In this document: positions 45,791-53,529 of the stretch, piece by piece
Layout of the letters: every line of letters begins with the position of its first letter
How positions within the stretch are numbered: the first letter of the stretch is position 1
From: an uncultured Clostridia bacterium
Lineage (GTDB): Bacteria; Bacillota; Clostridia; Lachnospirales; CAG-274
Length of the DNA stretch: 64,000 bases
NCBI GenBank assembly: GCA_910579745.1
Contig: CAJTVH010000003.1
Span: forward strand, 1-64,000
Direction of reading: 5' to 3'
Made by a program: the position numbers and the translations under genes
Notes under the pieces: generated by a model
Databases searched by the model: none
Told to the model about the DNA's origin: nothing
What the model saw: only the letters and a program-made list of their open reading frames with translations

Positions 45791-45956
45791 TATAGCAAAA
45801 TAATAAAAAAGCATTATAAATTTCCTCATTAAAGACTATTATCCTATTTCAGCATATAGCGAAACAATAAAAAAATAAAAAACAAATTTTAATAAACCTG
45901 ATAATCTATAAATTCTTTTACTGCCTCATGTTAAAAATTTCACGGATTTCTATAAT
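45791..45956. repeat. Short palindromic repeat, family 3 (two tandem copies)
   Basis: TATAGCAAAATAATAAAAAA (45791) and TATAGCGAAACAATAAAAAA (45855) begin two adjoining copies. The second ends in the GTTAAAAATTTCACGGATTTCTATAAT tail seen at 10137-10219. Confidence 0.55.
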
Positions 45957-46017
45957 AAAAATATTCTAAAACGGACATTCGTCAGTGCCTTATACCAAAT
46001 AACAGAGATTTCTATTT

Positions 46018-46119
46018 ACAGCATACCTGAAAACAAAAACATACACACAAAATATAAAAAACCGGAAACTTGTTTATTTTTTATAACCTTTATATATTTT
46101 AGTTTTCAGATACGTTATA
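46018..46119. repeat. MITE-like repeat, family 2 (shortened)
   Basis: Left end CAGCATACCTGAAAACAAAAACATAC and right end TTTTAGTTTTCAGATACGTTAT are imperfect inverted repeats. The middle keeps the TATAAAAAACCGGAAACTTGTTTATTTTTTATAA-like core of 33957-34045. Confidence 0.6.
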
Positions 46120-46293
46120 GCTAAAAAGTACATTTATACTTTTATTAAAATTGTTATTTATACAATTTTGACAACCTTCACAAAGCTTTCAGACACTCTC
46201 TAATATTGTTCGGCGTTGAGCTTTCAAATTCTTCTTTAAAATATTCAATATAAACGGTTCCGCGAAATTAGCGGCTATATGATAAATCTTTAT

Positions 46294-46803
46294 TTACATT
46301 CCAAATTCTTTCGCGTAAGTAACTACCCCGCTGATTGCTTCGGCGTTTTCTTGTAGCTTTATTACCATGAAATTTTCAGAAGGAATTCCATCAGGAACAA
46401 TAATTCCAAATCGCTCCGCGGGTATATAGCCAGTTCTCGGATAATAAGTTTCGCTTCCTAATACTAAGGAATACTTATAGCCCAGTCTTTTAGCGATTTT
46501 ATGTCCTTCAATAATCAAGGCGGTTCCTATCCCTTGCTTTTGATATCGCGGCTTAACTGATAATGGCGCTAAAACAAGCACTTCATTATTACCCACTTTA
46601 GCCTTTGTAAATAAAATATGTCCTGCCACTTTCCCGTCTATCTCTGCCACTAAAGATAATTCAGGAATAAATGAGTTTCCTTTTCTCAAGGCAGCAACTA
46701 AATCCTGTTCATTCCCATCAGTATGCTCCGCGGTCGAAAACGCCTCCTCAATAAGTTTATATATTTCTTTATAGTCTTTATAGCTCTCTTGTCTTATTAA
46801 CAT
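46294..46803 (-). CDS. GNAT family N-acetyltransferase
   Basis: Start chosen at the ATG complementary to 46801-46803 (MLIRQESYKDYKEIYKLIEEAF), seven bases after AGGAGG; 169 residues. The acetyl-CoA loop is VKPRYQKQGIGTALIIEGHKIAKRLGY (about 84-110). The later LGSETYYPRTGYIPAERFGI motif identifies the YhbS-like subfamily. Substrate unknown. Monocistronic by spacing. Confidence 0.9.
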   Translation of the reverse strand: MLIRQESYKDYKEIYKLIEEAFSTAEHTDGNEQDLVAALRKGNSFIPELSLVAEIDGKVAGHILFTKAKVGNNEVLVLAPLSVKPRYQKQGIGTALIIEGHKIAKRLGYKYSLVLGSETYYPRTGYIPAERFGIIVPDGIPSENFMVIKLQENAEAISGVVTYAKEFGM

Positions 46804-46957
46804 TGTATATCCTCCTATAAATCCCAATTTATTACTCAGGTTATATCACTGTCAGCTTTAAATCATGGTAAAATTATCAGCGCTCAAATCTAACGACAAA
46901 AAAATAAAAAATCAAAATATAATTCCAAAAAAATTTCTCAAATGAAATTACCGTAAA

Positions 46958-48067
46958 TTATTTTTTCTTTACCACAAAACCCTGTAATAAATTATATATA
47001 AACGCCGTAATACATCCTGTTAAAAACCCTCCGATATGTCCGGCGTTGTCAACACCGCTCATAAAGAAACCAGCGCCTATATTTATAAGAGAGAACAAAA
47101 CCATAAAATAAGCTGAAAATCCCCCCATAGATTTTCCCCTTACAATACTGTGAGTAAGCATAGCTCCCATTATTCCAAAAATAGCGCCTGAAGCTCCAGC
47201 GGAAATACTATTTGTAAATAAAACGCTCATAACAGACGCCCCAATACCAGATAATATATAAATAGACAAAAATAAGGCTTTTCCAAAATAACGCTCGCTT
47301 CTTGTTCCTAAAATATATAACGAAAGACTGTTAGCGGCAATATGCGCTAACCCTATATGGACAAACATATTTGTAAAAAGCCGGAAAATCTCGCCATTTT
47401 TAAATACACGCTCTGGATAAAGAGCGCCAAAATCAATTAAATTATTAATATTTTCAGAACCCCCGTTAAGCTCCATAATCGTAAAAACAATTAAATTTAT
47501 TATAAGAATAATAAAAGTAAGAAAAGAGTCTTTTGATTTCAAAAGATTTTCTTTTTTATATTCAGCGTTTTGAGAAATTTGATAAAAATTAAGACCATTA
47601 ATATTTTCATTGTCATAAAAAGCATTATTTATAATCTTATGTATATTTAAAATAACGCTCGGCTGATTTTCGCCTGAAATAATTCTTTTATCGTTATAAT
47701 CCACAAACCAGCATAAATCATTTCTTGATTTTTCACTGTCAAAATAAAATGTGTTTAAAAACTCATTTACCGAACCATCTATATCGCAATTAATAACAAT
47801 ATTTAAAAAAATTATTTTCATCATATCATCTTTTGAAAATATTTTTCCGGCTTTATCTTTAAATAAATTAATATAAAACCTATAATCTTCCTCACACACT
47901 TTTTCATTAATTAAAGTAACACAATAAATATAATTTCCGACATATTTATAAACGCCGACATATTTACTGTTAAAGTCCACCTCCTTTTTATCAAAAAATC
48001 CGTCAATCAATAAAAACTCATTTTCAATAAAGCCTTTATACAGATTTCCGAAAAAATTAAACTCCAT
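46958..48067 (-). CDS. Rhomboid family intramembrane serine protease with N-terminal extension
   Basis: The start is the second ATG (complement of 48065-48067), properly spaced from GAGGA, giving 369 residues. Residues 1-180 are soluble and resemble no domain I know. Six to seven membrane helices follow. The catalytic dyad is Ser293 in GASGAIFG and His344 in NAGHIGGFL; the HIGLAHIAANSLSLYILG segment is also typical. Rhomboids cleave transmembrane substrates. The long cytosolic N-domain is more like the YqgP class of Firmicutes. Confidence 0.9.
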   Translation of the reverse strand: MEFNFFGNLYKGFIENEFLLIDGFFDKKEVDFNSKYVGVYKYVGNYIYCVTLINEKVCEEDYRFYINLFKDKAGKIFSKDDMMKIIFLNIVINCDIDGSVNEFLNTFYFDSEKSRNDLCWFVDYNDKRIISGENQPSVILNIHKIINNAFYDNENINGLNFYQISQNAEYKKENLLKSKDSFLTFIILIINLIVFTIMELNGGSENINNLIDFGALYPERVFKNGEIFRLFTNMFVHIGLAHIAANSLSLYILGTRSERYFGKALFLSIYILSGIGASVMSVLFTNSISAGASGAIFGIMGAMLTHSIVRGKSMGGFSAYFMVLFSLINIGAGFFMSGVDNAGHIGGFLTGCITAFIYNLLQGFVVKKK

Positions 48068-48227
48068 AAGCATTCCTCTTCATTTGAAAATTAAAAAGAA
48101 TTAAATGAATTAAATCTTTAACAATAGTTATTTTACCATATACGCCAAAAAAAAGCAATTTTTGCCTCCTAAAAAAGTTCCTCTAAACATACGCTAAATA
48201 AAGTTAATAATTATTTTTAAATTAAAA

Positions 48228-48488
48228 TTATAAAAAAGCGTTAATAATATAAAGAGAAATAATTCCTGGTATTCCCAAAAGTCCGGCTACGGTAAAAGTA
48301 ATTAAATTTATGCCCACATATAGACCAAAAGACTTAAAAAGCGTATTGACAATATATATTCCAGCTGAACCTATAACGCCGTTAAAAACAAATTTTCCCA
48401 TAGTTTTAAATTTATCTGAAAAAAATATAATAACAGCGAAAAATAAACATATACCAATCATATACATAATAATATTGTCAGATGACAT
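48228..48488 (-). CDS. Pro-sigma-K processing inhibitor BofA family protein
   Basis: The 86-residue integral membrane protein has three hydrophobic segments and the BofA C-terminal pattern VGINLITFTVAGLLGIPGIISLYIINAFL. In Bacillus BofA inhibits the SpoIVFB protease in the forespore membrane; many Clostridia have the protein even without sigma-K processing. It follows the DUF2508 gene by 17 bp, as in many genomes, and supports a spore-forming ancestry. Confidence 0.85.
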   Translation of the reverse strand: MSSDNIIMYMIGICLFFAVIIFFSDKFKTMGKFVFNGVIGSAGIYIVNTLFKSFGLYVGINLITFTVAGLLGIPGIISLYIINAFL

Positions 48489-48505
48489 AAATAACCCTCC
48501 GAAAG

Positions 48506-48757
48506 TTAAATACTTTCAAATCCGTTAGCTATAAGACCTCTTTCCTTGCACAGCTTTATATAATATTGATACTTCATATTAAGAGCTTGTATCTCATAAA
48601 TAAAGCTATCAATGAGAATAGCGTCGGTAATATTGTCAAATTCCTGATGGACATAATCAAGCTCTTTTTTCACATCATATAGCATGTCTATAATTCGTTT
48701 ATTGTCATCATCCATTTCCGAAACTTTTTCCGACCTTGCGAAAATTTTTTTAATCAT
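48506..48757 (-). CDS. DUF2508 (YaaL-like) family protein
   Basis: Start chosen at the ATG complementary to 48755-48757 (MIKKIFARSEKVSEMDD), after GGGAGG; 83 residues. The LYDVKKELDYVHQEFDNITDAILIDSFIYEIQALNMKYQYYIKLCKERGL stretch is a helical, charged domain typical of DUF2508. Usually encoded as dnaX-yaaK-recR-yaaL-bofA; here recR and dnaX are absent upstream. Function unknown. Confidence 0.82.
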   Translation of the reverse strand: MIKKIFARSEKVSEMDDDNKRIIDMLYDVKKELDYVHQEFDNITDAILIDSFIYEIQALNMKYQYYIKLCKERGLIANGFESI

Positions 48758-49025
48758 AAGCAAAACCTCCCAAATATAATTCGCTCTCATTAATAATATA
48801 GTCCAAAATTATCATTTTATTCCAAGCATATTATAATTTGGTAAAAAAAATTAATATTAAAATTGTTTAGTACCCTCTTTCAAAGTAGCTTTAAAAAATC
48901 ATTTTTCTTTATATTTCGCCTGATTTTTTAGAAATACTTTATAAGTTACACAGAGAAAATCACACTTTGCTATCAAAAAAATCTTTTGATAATCATCGTT
49001 ATTTATAACAACTCATAAAATTTTT

Positions 49026-49086
49026 AGAACAAAATAATAAAATAAATTACTTAATACATCATAATTTTATTATTTTTCTATAAATT
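49026..49086. repeat. Short repeat, family 3
   Basis: GAACAAAATAATAAAATAAA and its inverted ATAATTTTATTATTTTTCTATAA partner flank a short centre. It abuts the family-2 element that follows. Confidence 0.45.
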
Positions 49087-49091
49087 AGCTA

Positions 49092-49251
49092 GATCGTATC
49101 TGAAAACTAAAATACGCGCGAAAAATTATAAAAAATAAAACGAAACAGAAAGGCTTTTCTGTTTAATTGAACCATTTTCGTTTATTTTTTAATAATTTTT
49201 TGAATATTTCGCGTATATAACAGATAGCTTATGATAGTTTTCAGATACACC
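49092..49251. repeat. MITE-like palindromic repeat, family 2 (full copy)
   Basis: Same orientation as 16018-16175, with about eight differences over 158 bases by eye. Terminal GATCGTATCTGAAAAC and GTTTTCAGATACACCC are inverted. Confidence 0.88.
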
Positions 49252-49391
49252 CTAACAGATCTATCACAAATCTTTTATTATAGGCCTCCGACTATAGTTA
49301 TGAAACTTTTCATTGTGCTGAAAAATATCCCATCAAATCCGCTTTATTTGTTATATGTAATTGCTTAAAGTGTCTCTAAGACAAATACAAT

Positions 49392-49431
49392 AAAAAAGCT
49401 CCCTCAGTCATTAAAAAAGACTGCGAGAACT
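49392..49431 (-). terminator. Terminator of secG
   Basis: On the minus strand AGTTCTCGCAGTC and GACTGAGGGAGCT pair with G-U wobbles and one mismatch, then TTTTTTATTG follows. It begins about 20 bases after the secG stop. Confidence 0.7.
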
Positions 49432-49452
49432 TCTTCTAAATCTACAACTTTA

Positions 49453-49860
49453 TTACTGAGCGCTATTAGCTTCCGGTACAGCGTTGCCATCTTCCAAATC
49501 CACATTATCCCCATCGTTAGGAACAACGTCAATACCAACGTCTGAATTAGGGTCTACCGATATAGCGTTTTCATTTTCAGCACCCTGCGGCGTGTCACTT
49601 TTATACATATCTGGTAAAAAAGAAATTACAAGAGAAAGAACAATAAATAAAGCAGCGAATATTTTAGTATATTTGGTAAGTTTACCTTCCAATGACCTGC
49701 CTTTGTTCTTGTCCCAATAAGTGTTAGACTGTCCCATTCCTCCTAAAGCTCCGCTTAAACCCGAAGCGTTTTTAGATTGCATAAGAATAACAACAATAAG
49801 AGCGACACTTATAATAATTTCCAAGACAGATAAAATCGCGGTAATTGTTGATTCGTCCAC
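49453..49860 (-). CDS. secG: Preprotein translocase subunit SecG with acidic C-terminal tail
   Basis: The start is GTG (complement of 49858-49860): AGGAGG lies seven bases before it, whereas an in-frame ATG further upstream overlaps that ribosome site. The product has 135 residues. Two membrane helices (LSVLEIIISVALIVVILMQ and IFAALFIVLSLVISFL) flank the cytoplasmic GLSGALGGMGQSNTYWDKNKGRSLEGKLTKYTK loop, which is diagnostic for SecG. An extra tail of about 45 Asp/Asn/Glu-rich residues ends the protein. SecG supports SecA-driven export through SecYE. Confidence 0.95.
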   Translation of the reverse strand: MDESTITAILSVLEIIISVALIVVILMQSKNASGLSGALGGMGQSNTYWDKNKGRSLEGKLTKYTKIFAALFIVLSLVISFLPDMYKSDTPQGAENENAISVDPNSDVGIDVVPNDGDNVDLEDGNAVPEANSAQ

Positions 49861-50099
49861 ATTTACACCTCCTAAATTATTCAAGTCCGTAAAAATCAGT
49901 TAAAAACTACTTGTAAACTCACTTCTCAAATTCACTCGTATAAAATGGAAACAAACGCCTCTATATTGACATCTCTTAGCCTTTATTATACAGAGAGAGA
50001 GGAGAAAACCTGATAAATAGGACTTTACATCATTGATAATATCACACTTTGTTAAGTATACCACACAAAAATATATTCCGCAATATATTTTTTCAAATT

Positions 50100-51206
50100 T
50101 TACAAATTTTCATAATAATTTTTAACATACTCCACTCGTGAACACATATTTAAAAGAATTAAGTCAAGTAAAGTAATCGCCGTCATCGCCTCAACAACGA
50201 CAACCGCTCTCGCCGCAACAATAGGGTCATGCCTGCCCTTTATCTCAACCTCGACATTCTCGCCTGATGACGAAACGGTTTTCTGTGGCGTCGCTATAGA
50301 AGGTGTTGGCTTAAAAGCAGCTCTGAAAACAATTTTATCCCCGTCCGAAATTCCTCCTAAAATTCCTCCCGAATTATTTGAGTACTTGTGAACTTTCTTG
50401 CTTTCATCATAAAATAAACAGTCGTTATTATCAGAACCGTTCAATAAAGCGGCATCAAATCCCCTGCCAAACTCAACTCCCTTAACAGCTCCGATAGAAA
50501 GCACAGCTTTAGCTAAAGAAGAATCAAGCTTGTCAAAAACAGGTTCACCTATTCCCGGTTTCACACCAGAAACCTCGCATTGAACAATTCCACCTACAGA
50601 ATCCTTTCTACTCATAGCGTCCTCAAGAATTTTCTCAACTTTCATAGCCGCCTCAGAGTCAGGCATAACAAAAGGATTATTAAACCTTTCGTCTATATTA
50701 AAATTATTATAATCAATCTCGATTTTTCCTATAGCCCTTGTATAAGCTATAATTTCTATACCCAAATATAAAAGTACTTTTCTCGCCACAGCCCCCGCGG
50801 CGACCCTTGCGACAGTTTCTCTTCCTGACGACCGCCCACCGCCTCTGTAATCACGAAAACCATATTTAGACTCAAAACCAAAATCGGCGTGTCCCGGTCT
50901 GAATATTTTAGAAATCTCAGAATAGTCTTTAGAACGCTGATCTTTATTAAAAATAACCAGAGAAATCGGAGTACCCGTTGTTTTCCCCTCAAAAACGCCG
51001 GATAAAATCTCAACAGAATCCCCCTCGGATCTTTGAGTGGTGTATTTGCTCGTGCCAGGTTTTCTTCGGTCAAGGTCGGTCTGAATATCGGCTTCTGAAA
51101 GCTCCACTCCGGCAGGACATCCGTCAATAACAACGCCAAGGGCTTTTCCGTGAGACTCTCCCCATGTTGATATTTTAAAAATATTTCCGTATATCGAACC
51201 CGACAT
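50100..51206 (-). CDS. aroC: Chorismate synthase
   Basis: Start chosen at the ATG complementary to 51204-51206 (MSGSIYGNIFKISTWGESHG), after AGAGGAGAG; 368 residues. Family signatures: GESHGKALGVVIDGCPAG, RPGHADFGFESKYGFRDYRGGGRSSGRETVARVAAGAVA (FMN and EPSP binding) and a C-terminal RHDPIVAARAVVVVEAM. It forms chorismate, the branch point to Trp, Phe and Tyr. It stands alone, 2.3 kb from the trp operon, behind tRNA-Arg. Confidence 0.97.
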   Translation of the reverse strand: MSGSIYGNIFKISTWGESHGKALGVVIDGCPAGVELSEADIQTDLDRRKPGTSKYTTQRSEGDSVEILSGVFEGKTTGTPISLVIFNKDQRSKDYSEISKIFRPGHADFGFESKYGFRDYRGGGRSSGRETVARVAAGAVARKVLLYLGIEIIAYTRAIGKIEIDYNNFNIDERFNNPFVMPDSEAAMKVEKILEDAMSRKDSVGGIVQCEVSGVKPGIGEPVFDKLDSSLAKAVLSIGAVKGVEFGRGFDAALLNGSDNNDCLFYDESKKVHKYSNNSGGILGGISDGDKIVFRAAFKPTPSIATPQKTVSSSGENVEVEIKGRHDPIVAARAVVVVEAMTAITLLDLILLNMCSRVEYVKNYYENL

Positions 51207-51270
51207 AAATTTCTCTCCTCTCACAAATAATAACTTTTATTTATGAAACATCCGCCATCACAAATGCCTA

Positions 51271-51305
51271 AAATAAAAAAGCCGTAAACCATAAAAGCAA
51301 ACGGC
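51271..51305 (-). terminator. Terminator of tRNA-Arg
   Basis: On the minus strand GCCGT and ACGGC close a 15-base loop region and are followed by TTTTTTATTTT. It starts seven bases after the tRNA. Confidence 0.7.
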
Positions 51306-51311
51306 AAAAAG

Positions 51312-51385
51312 CGTCCTCGAGAGGATTTGAACCTCCGACCCCTCGCTTAGGAGGCGAGTGCTCTATCCTGCTGAGCTACGAGGAC
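51312..51385 (-). tRNA. tRNA-Arg (anticodon CCT)
   Basis: Acceptor arms GTCCTCG/CGAGGAC, D-arm AGCTCAGCAGGATAGAGC, anticodon arm CTCGC-CTCCTAA-GCGAG with CCT, and T-arm GGAGGTTCAAATCCTC. Discriminator G; CCA is not encoded. It reads AGG codons. Confidence 0.95.
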
Positions 51386-51407
51386 ATTCATAAAAACTAC
51401 AAGAAAT

Positions 51408-51436
51408 ATTATATAATATAAGAAAAAAACTGTCAA
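51408..51436 (-). promoter_or_regulatory. Promoter of tRNA-Arg
   Basis: A consensus TTGACA (complement of 51431-51436) and a perfect TATAAT (complement of 51408-51413) are 17 bases apart, 23 bases upstream of the tRNA. Confidence 0.88.
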
Positions 51437-51557
51437 TAAATTATTTAAAAAAACTTTAAAATGTGTAAAAAAAACTTTAAATGTTATTAAAATCCAGTAA
51501 ATAATAAATTTTATAAAAAACAATTTTGATTTTAAACACTGAAAGCAGAAATAAGAT

Positions 51558-51897
51558 CGCGAGGCAATCTGGAAAATTTCAAAAAAATGATTTTTTTGTT
51601 TGTTATACGGATATATTATATCCGCTCAGACTGTAGAAAAACCTAAAATAACAAAAATTTATGAATTTTTTACGTATCGGAATTTGCGAAAATTCTGTAG
51701 ATTTTAATCCGCAAAGCGGGCTTTGCCCGCTTGAGGAAAACAGAAAGTTTCAAAGATTTTTGAAAAAAATCCAATGGAACTTTCTGTTTATTCCTCTGTT
51801 AAACTGCAAGAAATGCAAGCATTTCTTGCAAGCGTGTCGACTTTATCGACACGCTGTACGGATATATTATATCCGCTTTTTTAAATAAGATTAGTAT
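51558..51897. repeat. Family-6 repeat carrying a hairpin array flanked by identical palindromes
   Basis: The outer parts match the repeat at 44225-44312. Between them lies a 273-base block (51604-51876) starting and ending with the same palindrome CGGATATATTATATCCG (51608-51624 and 51859-51875). Inside are consecutive hairpins: AAGCGGGC/GCCCGCTT (51714-51732); an about 20-bp stem with small bulges centred on AGAAAGTT/AACTTTCT (about 51733-51797); TGCAAGAAATGC/GCATTTCTTGCA (51805-51830); AGCGTGTCGA/TCGACACGCT (51831-51855). No protein is supported; a 75-codon frame crossing it is an artefact of the palindromes. Confidence 0.75.
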
Positions 51898-51928
51898 CAG
51901 TTTATAACAAAGCAGCCTCGCTTAATAA

Positions 51929-52612
51929 TCAAATTCGTTGTCTTTTTCTCATAGTTTTCCAATTTTTAAAACCATATAAATCGTTCGCTAAAAAAATAAA
52001 AAAGCAAACAGTCATAGGCGCATATGAAACATCAGAAAAAGAAGCCATACACCAAAGAATAATAAGTACCAAATCATTTAAGGCGTAAGCGGCGGCATAA
52101 TAAGGACTTCTAAACATCATAAGAGTCGAGGCCATAAAACTTGCAGCAACCGACAGCGTGCTGACACCCAAATTAGCCGTACCAAAAAATTTAAGTATAA
52201 AATAAAAAATAAAAGTAACCCCTAAAGTGACGCTAAACAAAATAAAATACATAAACTTGCTTAAACTGTTCACTTTAATCTCATATGCGCTATATGGATT
52301 TTTTAGCCATGTTAAAATTGATAAAAAAGCAACCGGAGCCGTCATTCCCAAACATATAATCATTTCTCCGAAATAGTCAAACCTATAGGAAATAACAGCG
52401 TATAAAACACTAAAAACAAGAGTTAATATTTGTCCCCAAACATTCCCTTTAGCTATAAAAATAAGAGCGGTCACACCAATTAATGAAGCCGATAAAATCA
52501 TAAAATCAAAGCTTTTCGCCAAAATAAAAGCACAAGTTACAGAAATTAGAGAAAAAATCCATAAAAACCTCTCAAAATTAGAAAAACTTTTAATCACAGA
52601 TAAAATGTTCAT
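51929..52612 (-). CDS. PnuC-like nicotinamide riboside / vitamin transporter
   Basis: The 227-residue protein has about seven membrane helices. Family features are the early aromatic WIF, the GNVWGQILTLVFSVLYAVISY segment (residues 56-76), FFGTANLGVSTLSVAASFMASTLMMFRSPYYAAAYALNDLVLIILW and the C-terminal NDLYGFKNWKTMRKRQ motif (PnuC proteins end in a similar YG...NW sequence). PnuC facilitators import nicotinamide riboside; relatives (PnuT, PnuX) take thiamine or riboflavin, so the substrate is open. AGGAGG precedes the ATG and a large leader hairpin overlaps it. Confidence 0.82.
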   Translation of the reverse strand: MNILSVIKSFSNFERFLWIFSLISVTCAFILAKSFDFMILSASLIGVTALIFIAKGNVWGQILTLVFSVLYAVISYRFDYFGEMIICLGMTAPVAFLSILTWLKNPYSAYEIKVNSLSKFMYFILFSVTLGVTFIFYFILKFFGTANLGVSTLSVAASFMASTLMMFRSPYYAAAYALNDLVLIILWCMASFSDVSYAPMTVCFFIFLANDLYGFKNWKTMRKRQRI

Positions 52613-52998
52613 AATAATAACCTCCTAAAAAAGCATTTGTATCATATCTTCAAAGACCTAACGATATGCTTACAAATGCTTTTTGCGTATATTACCCGGT
52701 GGCAATCTTTAAATATAAAATTATAGTAAAACACCGATAACACATCTGACAAACTTAAAAATAATCAAATCCGTCATCTGAAAATTCATTTCGGTCACAG
52801 TGTAAAAATTTATTATATTATAACGTAAACCATCAATATTGTCAAGTATAAAACAAATCTGTTTATATAGTCGGCGTCATATACATAAAGACTACGCTCC
52901 CTATCCTTTGTATTATAAAAATGATTTTAATCATTGCTTTTTTAAATCATTAGCTGTGCTATTCGCTTTAACAAATTAACGCTATGAGCCTGCCATTA
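52613..52998. other. Intergenic region with pnuC leader and degenerate repeat
   Basis: The pnuC leader hairpin is at 52625-52690. A TATAAT-like -10 (minus strand) lies near 52732-52737 with no good -35. A degenerate family-1-like stretch (ACAAACTTAAAAATAATCAA) lies at about 52745-52830. The rest is unassigned. Confidence 0.4.
52625..52690 (-). promoter_or_regulatory. Leader hairpin that can sequester the pnuC ribosome site
   Basis: On the minus strand AAAAAGCATTTGTA pairs perfectly with TACAAATGCTTTTT, enclosing an inner CATATC/GATATG stem. The closing arm runs into TTTTTTAGGAGG, the pnuC Shine-Dalgarno, and also forms a terminator-like U-run. Upstream, GATTGCCACCGGGTAATATACGC could pair partly with a TTATCGGTG segment. 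I cannot match it to a known riboswitch; the TPP motif CUGAGA is absent. Confidence 0.55.
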
Positions 52999-53352
52999 TT
53001 AACATTTTCCTCCTAAAACCCCGCCTTTCTTTGTTAAGTCATAACTTTCCCCAATCATTCGGCAAATTTCGTCTTTCGGTACAGTTCCGTCTAAAATAAT
53101 AGAGTTCCAATGTTTTTTATTCATATGATAAGCCGGTATAACGGAATTAAACGTTTCCCGCCAAAAATCAATCCAATCTGTTTTACACTTTACATTTATC
53201 CAAATATATCCGTCTTTCTCAAATATCCACGCGAAAATCTTTTTATTCTCACAATGACGTATAACAGTCCAGTTTTTATCATTAAAAGGATAATCCTCAT
53301 ATACATTCTTAAATGTCAGACAATAATCTATCGCTTCTTTTCTGCAAATCAT
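52999..53352 (-). CDS. MmcQ/YjbR family protein
   Basis: The 117-residue protein has the CyaY-like fold signature of the family: EAIDYCLTFKNVYEDYPFNDKNWTVIRH, KKIFAWIFEKDGYIWINVKC, and AYHMNKKHWNSIILDGTVPKDEICRMIGESYDL. Family members are called double-stranded-DNA-binding by annotation transfer; the true role is unknown. It seems monocistronic. Confidence 0.9.
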   Translation of the reverse strand: MICRKEAIDYCLTFKNVYEDYPFNDKNWTVIRHCENKKIFAWIFEKDGYIWINVKCKTDWIDFWRETFNSVIPAYHMNKKHWNSIILDGTVPKDEICRMIGESYDLTKKGGVLGGKC

Positions 53353-53475
53353 CTATGCCTCCGATAATATACTTCTTTCAAAACTTTACGGCAATTCCAA
53401 CAAAGGCGGAAAAAAGCATTTTTTCTTTTTTATGGAATTAACATAATTACATAATTTCAAAAGAAGTCTAATATA

Positions 53476-53511
53476 AGCCAATAAACTTAAAAATAAATAA
53501 GTTTATTGGCT
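53476..53511 (-). terminator. Perfect hairpin after topB made of family-1 repeat ends
   Basis: AGCCAATAAACTTA (53476-53489) and TAAGTTTATTGGCT (53498-53511) are perfect 14-bp inverted repeats with an 8-base AT loop. The sequence is the two ends of a family-1 element joined with no core. It lies 19 bases past the topB stop and probably ends the trp operon, though no long U-run follows. Confidence 0.5.
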
Positions 53512-53529
53512 GTATCAACCCAAAATAGG

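Larger units (their letters stand above)
45702..46293. other. Intergenic region with family-3 and family-2 repeats
   Basis: No gene is evident. A double family-3 repeat occupies 45791-45956 and a shortened family-2 element 46018-46119. From 46130 to 46290 there is unassigned sequence; a 30-codon open stretch continues the frame of the acetyltransferase after its stop but is not supported as coding. Confidence 0.45.
48758..49452. other. Intergenic region with family-3 and family-2 repeats and the secG terminator
   Basis: No gene. Contents: a family-3 copy (49026-49086), a full family-2 copy (49092-49251) and the secG terminator (49392-49431). The region 48790-49020 is AT-rich and unassigned. 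Confidence 0.5.

Noticed and set aside
46130..46293. C-terminal extension of the GNAT gene after its stop codon
   Set aside because: About 30 open codons continue in frame, but the family length is complete at the stop and the extension has no recognisable motif.
16018..49251. CodY boxes in the family-2 repeat ends
   Set aside because: GTTTTCAGATAC shares TTTTCAGA with the AATTTTCWGAAAATT operator, but the second half does not match and the sequence is explained by the repeat ends.
49861..49884. Upstream ATG start for secG
   Set aside because: The AGGAGG ribosome site lies downstream of that ATG and fits the GTG start instead.
51661..51888. 75-residue reading frame on the plus strand
   Set aside because: It is created by the hairpin array; Cys-rich look comes from palindromes, and there is no ribosome site.
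52613..52760. TPP riboswitch for the PnuC-like gene
   Set aside because: A CCGGGTAATA-like segment is suggestive, but the required CUGAGA element is not found upstream.
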